In this document: one piece after another, positions 59,762 through 64,000 of the stretch
How positions within the stretch are numbered: position 1 is the stretch's first letter
How the letters are laid out: each line of letters begins with the position of its first letter
Origin: Capitulum mitella
Taxonomy: Eukaryota > Arthropoda > Thecostraca > Pollicipedomorpha > Pollicipedidae
Assembly: GCA_030062745.1 (NCBI GenBank)
Contig: CP099843.1
Location: 1,178,001 to 1,242,000, forward strand
Length of the DNA stretch: 64,000 bases
Direction of reading: 5' to 3'
The notes under the pieces: model-generated
Databases searched by the model: none
Seen by the model: the letters and a program-made list of their open reading frames with translations, nothing else
Told to the model about the DNA's origin: nothing
Program-made: the position numbers and the translations under genes

Positions 59762-60221
59762 TCAAATTCCTTCAAAGTAATCCCCTTCCAGTCTAACACA
59801 CTTGTGCATTCGTCTTTTCCAGGATTCAGTACACTCATGGAAGGCATCTTCTGGGATCCTTCTGAGCTCCGTCGTCGCGGCCGTTTTGATGGAATCAGTA
59901 TCAGGAAAATGGGTCCCCTTCGGAACAGATTTGGTCTTGGGGAAGAGGAAAAAGTCACAGGGGGCCAGGTCGGGGGAATATGGAGGTTGTTCCAAAATTG
60001 CAATGTTCCTTTCTGCCAAAAACTGGCAGAAAGGAAAAAAACAGAAACTTTCTGTCCTCACATTCCTCTCGCTCTTCTCGGAACCGTTTGTGCCACTCAA
60101 AAGCACGAGTTCTTGACATTGTTTCTTCTTTGTAAACTTGCTGTAGCAACGCAAAAGATTCGGAAGGTGTCTTGCCAAACTTGACTAAAAATTTCAAATT
60201 AATTCTTTGTTCCATACTCAT
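59762..60221 (-). pseudogene. Mariner transposase remnant (N- and C-terminal parts)
   Basis: The start MSMEQRINLKFLVKFGKTPS is the usual mariner N-terminus, followed by LLQQVYKEETMSRTRAFEWH and KRFREEREECED, which cover the first helix-turn-helix region (about residues 1-57). The sequence then jumps to the C-terminal catalytic part in another frame: NIAILEQPPYSPDLAPCDFF, with the third catalytic aspartate in APCD, through GTHFPDTDSIKTA to WKRRMHKCVRLEGDYFEG and the stop near 59762. About 200 central residues are missing, including the first two catalytic aspartates, and the halves are out of frame. A full mariner transposase is about 345 residues. The product cannot be active. Confidence 0.93.
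60006..60036. other. Perfect 13-bp palindrome at the mariner deletion junction
   Basis: TTCCTTTCTGCCA pairs exactly with TGGCAGAAAGGAA across the 5-nt loop AAAAC. It lies where the N-terminal and C-terminal coding parts of the mariner meet. It is not expected in an intact mariner and may record how the internal deletion formed. Confidence 0.8.
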
Positions 60222-61265
60222 GTTTACAGGGAGTTCTTACTGACACTTCCAATGCTAAAAAATGAAAAATCCGGCGCTTTCAAGCAGTACGACGAAACTT
60301 AAGAAACACAATGCAAACCAAAAGAGGTCCTTCAATCAGAATGCGCGTCAAATGAACACTTCTCACCGTGCTACAGCGCCGACGTTTGGGGCAATGCTGT
60401 GATGCAAGAAATTTATCAAAATTCTCTTAAGTAAGCAAGCAGCAGTTGCAGTCTCGTTACTTTTCGGACAGACCTCGTATGATACCTTGGCCTGTGTTAT
60501 TCATACAATGAGTCATAAATTCTTAGGAATAAAGCAAATATAGATACCACCATTTAGGTTCCTCTGGATCCGCCGTTCACCAATATTTTTTCCTAAAAAA
60601 TACTGCAAAGTGGGCAGGTTACAAATATTTCGATCATTTCAACTGTCCGTGACATTATAAAGGACATCAGAATACAACATCACCACGTCAAAGTGTACGA
60701 TCTCCAGAAAGCGCGATACTTCCCAATCATGCCTGACAAAAAATGTACCCTGGAGCCGCCTCTGGGGAGTTACATTTTCGAAATTTCGTCACGACTTGTT
60801 AAAAATGTATTTAGGAGGAGTCATCAAGTTTTTTGAAGCAGCGCCAAAAAAACTTGGGAGTGGCGAACGAAAAAACGGAGAAGGGGTGGCAGAATATGCC
60901 TCTCTCCCTCCTAGCACGGAACAGGGTTAAACTGGCAAGTAGCAGGCAAAATCACTTTATTGCGCTGCAGCGCCGACACTGAAGGCACCGTTCATGCCTG
61001 AGACATCGCAGCCCAGAGGTCAGAGCTGAGCGGAGCGTGGGCGTCCGTGGCAGCGCCCCTCACGTGCCGGGAGAACGAACAGTGGTGCCGCAGGGGCGCG
61101 GCCGCCATCAGTCCAGCGCTCGGACAGATATCTTTTTGTTCTCGGAAGACAGCTATTGTCTGGCTACCGTCCGCAGTGACCGGTGGCCCGATTTGGCCGT
61201 CCATTGGCGTGGTGCGGCCGGCGCGCCAGCTGGGGCCAACCGTTCGGATCGACGGCGCGGCCGGT

Positions 61266-61971
61266 GGTCTTCACTCTGAGGCGGACCAGCTCTGTACACC
61301 GTCTCCTGAACAGGACGCACGGTCTTCACTCTGAGGCGGACCACTTATGTGCACCGTCTTCTGAACAGGACGCACGGTCTTCACTCTGAGACGGACCAGC
61401 TCTGTACACCGTCTCCTGAGCAGGACGCACGGTCTTCACTCTGAGACGGACCAGCTCTGTGCACCGTCTTCTGAACAGGACGCACGGTCTTCACTCTGAG
61501 GCGGACCAGCTCTGTACACCGTCTCCTGAGCAGGACGCACGGTCTTCACTCTGAGACGGACCAGCTCTGTACACCGTCTCCTGAGCAGGACGCACGGTCT
61601 TCACTCTGAGGCGGACCACTTATGTGCATCGTCTCCTGAGCAGGACGCACGGTCTTCACTCTGAGACGGACCAGCTCTGTACACCGTCTCCTGAGCAGGA
61701 CGCACGGTCTTCACTCTGAGGCGGACCAGCTCTGTGCACCGTCTCCTGAGCAGGACGCGCGGTCTTCACTCTGAGACGGACCAGCTCTGTACACCGTCTC
61801 CTGAGCAGGACGCACGGTCTTCACTCTGAGGCGGACCAACTCTGTACACTGTCTCCTGAACAGGACACGGTCTTTATTCTGAGACGGACCACCTCTTACG
61901 CGATCTCCTGGGCATGACGACGGTCCTCACTCCGAGACGGACCACTCTGTCCGCTCCCGAGCAGGACGCAC
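61266..61971. repeat. 55-bp minisatellite, about 12.8 copies
   Basis: Units begin GGTCTTCACTCTGAGRCGGA and contain CCGTCTCCTGAGCAGGACGC. Two main variants alternate irregularly, one with CCAGCTCTGTACACC and one with CCACTTATGTGCA. The last two units near 61870-61971 are diverged and shortened. Fifty-five bp is not a multiple of three and no long frame runs through. Confidence 0.97.
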
Positions 61972-64000
61972 AGTGCTGGATGGCTGCGGGACGGCATTTA
62001 GTGTTCGTGCTAGTGTTCAGACGCCCCGTATTGCTGGTGGTCTGTTCGGTTCCGTCGGACGTACCGGCGCGACATGTGTGTTCAGCGCCGCTTGCTAGGC
62101 TGGACTAAGTACTGAAGCCGGGAGCCGCCTCTGCACTCAGGCGCGGACGGTCATGTTGCAACAGTTGGAAGGCAACGCGCTGTGGCGCCGCGCCAGCACA
62201 CTGCAAACATTTGTAAGTTCTTAGGATATTGTATGTAATTTGTCAGTGGCTCTCAGATTTGCTGCAACTGGTAACTGGAGGCGGGGCCGCGGAATGGCGC
62301 AAGTTACCGTAATAGAGAACGAGGCATACCTTTCCTCATCCACGGGCAACGATCACATAGTATTATGTATCACCTTCATCTTCGAGTTGTCTAGGAAAAT
62401 GTCCGTTTTTTGTTATGGTGTTCATTATCATTTTCTTTTCGTTTAACGCATTTTCAAAAATTGCTTTCGGCTGATTGGAAAGGCGATTTAGTGTTCTTGC
62501 GACTAATTTCAAACTGAGTACCAGCTTATTATCGGTCCGAGAGCTTTTCCAGGTTTGGGTCTTTCGTAAATCCATATTACGTTGTTTGGAAATGCGGTAA
62601 GCATCTCCTGTTGACACTATCTATCCTCTGTAAAGTGCAGTTATATTGAACACGCTACCCGTAATGTTCTCTAGTACTGTTTATACGGTCGTTAACGCCG
62701 GCGTTGGGGCGTTTTTCCGCTGGTCGCCGTGTTTACCTCCGTAGCCACGTCAGCGCCGAGGCTCTCCACGGCCTGCAGGCGGTCTCAGGCGGAGGCCACC
62801 GCGCCGGCCAGAGGCGGACGGAGGAAGGCGGCGGTAGGCGGTGGCAGTGGGCCTGCAGGCGGTGGCAAAAGGCCTGCAGGCAGTGACGAGCGGCGACAGG
62901 CGTTGGCTGGTGGAGGCAGGCGGCCTGCGGGCGTTATCAGGCGGAGGCCGGCCGTAGCAAGCGGAGGAAGGCGGTAGCAGGTGGTGGCAGGCGGCGGGCG
63001 GCTGTGCCGACTGACAGTGACCAGACGGTCGAGACGGCACCTTGGTCTCCAGGTGGTGATGGCAGTGTGTTCGGAACCGTGGGCTGTGGGCTGCCGTGGG
63101 CTGCAGGGTGGTCAGCTGAGGGAGCGGACGCTGGACTCCAGGGTCGTCAGCTGACGGAGCGGGTTCAGGCCGGCAGGGGTGGCCGTGGCCGCTCGAGCTC
63201 CAGCTAAGGGCGGCCGAATGGGCTCTTCGCCGGGCGGTCGGCGCCGCCGGCGCCGGCCCAGAAAATGAATCGGGGCTTTAGTGTGATTACGTCTGTCCAT
63301 TAGCCTGAGCATCGTAATTTCGACGCCGGCGAGTGAAACGACGCGTTGTCACACCGGCGGCGGGCGGCGCTCGAGTGGTGGCTGGGGACCGGCTCTGGCG
63401 CCGGCCCGGGCTGCAGCGGTCGGGTTTACCGGCGTCCCACGGACGTGGCCGGACCTGTCCGACCCCGCCGGACCTGCCGCCGGCGGCGGCCGGCTGCGGC
63501 GTCGCGCGCCGCCCCGGCTCGCGCGGCCGTCTGTTTACCGCTTCTCGGAAGCGGAACCGGGGCTCGTGCCCTGCGAAGTATCGATGCGCCCGGAAACTTC
63601 GCTGCAAATCAGCCTCGGACGCTATCGATCTCCGAGCCGAGTCGTCCTTGCGGTCAAAACCCATCGCTCGTGCGCACGGGCAGATTCAGCGGCCCGGTCT
63701 AGGTGTGGACCATTTTTTAATGAATGTTTTCAAACATATTGCATTCTACCTCTTCACTTGTTCCAGATATATACATCTGCATTGGATTACATATCTCACA
63801 ACACATTTATCGTATTCTGTTGCTTATCTTTTCTGTTATTTACCTTACTGGCTACCAATCCCAGATTCTGTGGAAATGCGCATTTATAACAATTGTTTAC
63901 TTCCTCAGGGAAAAAGCGCACGAACTAGGCACACGTATGCTGCGCAAAGGCAGGCGACCTTGAATCGGGGACGTAGCTAGGCATGAACACGTACAGACAC
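61972..64000. other. No gene proven; CpG-dense ends
   Basis: From about 62760 to 63000 there is a GC-rich degenerate repeat of GGCGGTGGCAGG/GGCCTGCAGGC motifs with a ~10-15 bp period. 63320-63700 is CpG-dense with overlapping frames on both strands. The remainder is plain sequence. Confidence 0.45.

Larger units (their letters stand above)
59690..60477 (-). mobile_element. Internally deleted mariner transposon, 788 bp
   Basis: The ends are near-perfect ~29-bp terminal inverted repeats: CGAGGTCTGTCCGAAAAGTA at 59690 and the same read inward from 60477. TA dinucleotides flank both sides (59688-59689 and 60478-60479), the target duplication of mariner elements. A full mariner is about 1.3 kb, so roughly 500 bp is missing. 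The element is non-autonomous, but its intact ends suggest it moved, or could be moved, by a related transposase. It is nested in TTAA element E and is therefore younger than E. Confidence 0.93.
59044..60764. repeat. Cluster of hAT-type end motifs
   Basis: ATAGGCGGATCCAG (59044-59057) looks like a left end. CCCTGGAGCCGCCTCTG occurs exactly at 59468-59484 and 60748-60764, with related CCTGGAGACGCCCCTG at 59619-59634 and CTCTGGATCCGCC at 60562-60574. Read on the minus strand these are CAGAGGCGGCTCCAGG-type termini. A further CCGGGAGCCGCCTCTG lies outside at 62118-62133. They may mark small hAT MITEs or a tandemly repeated end; pairings are not resolved. Confidence 0.45.
58613..60926. mobile_element. 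TTAA element E, family 3, with nested insertions
   Basis: TTAA at 58609-58612 and 60927-60930 flank ends that read inward CCTATTCCTTGTTCC and CCCTGTTCCGTGCTAGG. Subterminal hairpins are at 58653-58676 (GGAGGGGCAG pairing with CTGCCCCCTCC) and 60877-60912 (GGGTGGCAGAATATGCC core). The interior holds a deleted mariner (59690-60477) and several hAT-type end motifs. A diverged ~300-bp direct duplication (about 58895-59080 and 59197-59375) shares GGCGTAT, ATAAAA and GGTACCAG-like blocks. Without the insertion the element is about 1.5 kb. It encodes no transposase of its own that I can see. Confidence 0.6.

Noticed and set aside
61266-61971. CRISPR-like array
   Set aside because: Repeats are contiguous with no unique spacers, and the window is eukaryotic; it is a minisatellite. 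The same holds for the 27-, 33-, 41- and 60-bp arrays.

Overview
The window is eukaryotic and looks like intergenic or very gene-poor DNA from an invertebrate animal. The evidence is repeat content: remnants of Tc1/mariner, mariner, hAT and TTAA-target (piggyBac-type) DNA transposons, a 5'-truncated non-LTR retrotransposon, fold-back elements, many minisatellites and microsatellites, and no convincing host protein-coding gene, rRNA or tRNA gene. The GC-rich, CpG-dense patches and repeat types would suit a marine invertebrate (lophotrochozoan or crustacean), but I cannot name the taxon from sequence alone. Most of the longer open frames lie in CpG-dense DNA or inside tandem repeats and are best read as chance or repeat-driven openness.

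Layout. 0-9 kb: a 31-bp tandem array at the left edge, copy 1 of a dispersed ~1.2-1.5 kb repeat (with a tRNA-like segment and a 27-bp array expanded inside it), a LINE 3' end on the minus strand, and several perfect hairpins. 10-21 kb: a repeat-built fold-back element, a decayed Tc1/mariner-type transposase (minus strand), three copies (A, B, C) of one TTAA-flanked family, a small hAT-type MITE with recognisable 8-bp target duplication, and a second ~1.47 kb fold-back element. 21-28 kb: mostly unassignable, with microsatellites. 28.6-31.5 kb: a degenerate 16/19-bp array split by a ~1.9 kb element with long inverted ends. 31.9-34.7 kb: CpG-dense DNA. 36.8-38.1 kb: a fourth TTAA element (D). 39-48 kb: alternating CpG-dense and plain DNA with 78-bp and 33-bp tandem repeats. 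50.3-51.8 kb: a large 41-bp minisatellite with higher-order structure. 53.3-54.4 kb: copy 2 of the dispersed repeat. 55.3 kb: a 60-bp triplicate. 58.6-60.9 kb: a fifth TTAA element (E) that carries an internally deleted mariner and several hAT-type ends. 61.3-62 kb: a 55-bp array.

The most interesting pattern is shared by elements A-E, which belong to at least three sequence families. Each sits between TTAA or a one-mismatch version of it, nearly every end begins CCC or CC, and near each end there is a GC-rich self-complementary hairpin of about 20-36 nt. Several elements here (A, C, D and the 29.5-31.4 kb element) are also rich in AGGTCA half-sites, the core of nuclear-receptor response elements. 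A second pattern is the two fold-back elements whose arms are made of many degenerate short units in mirror orientation.
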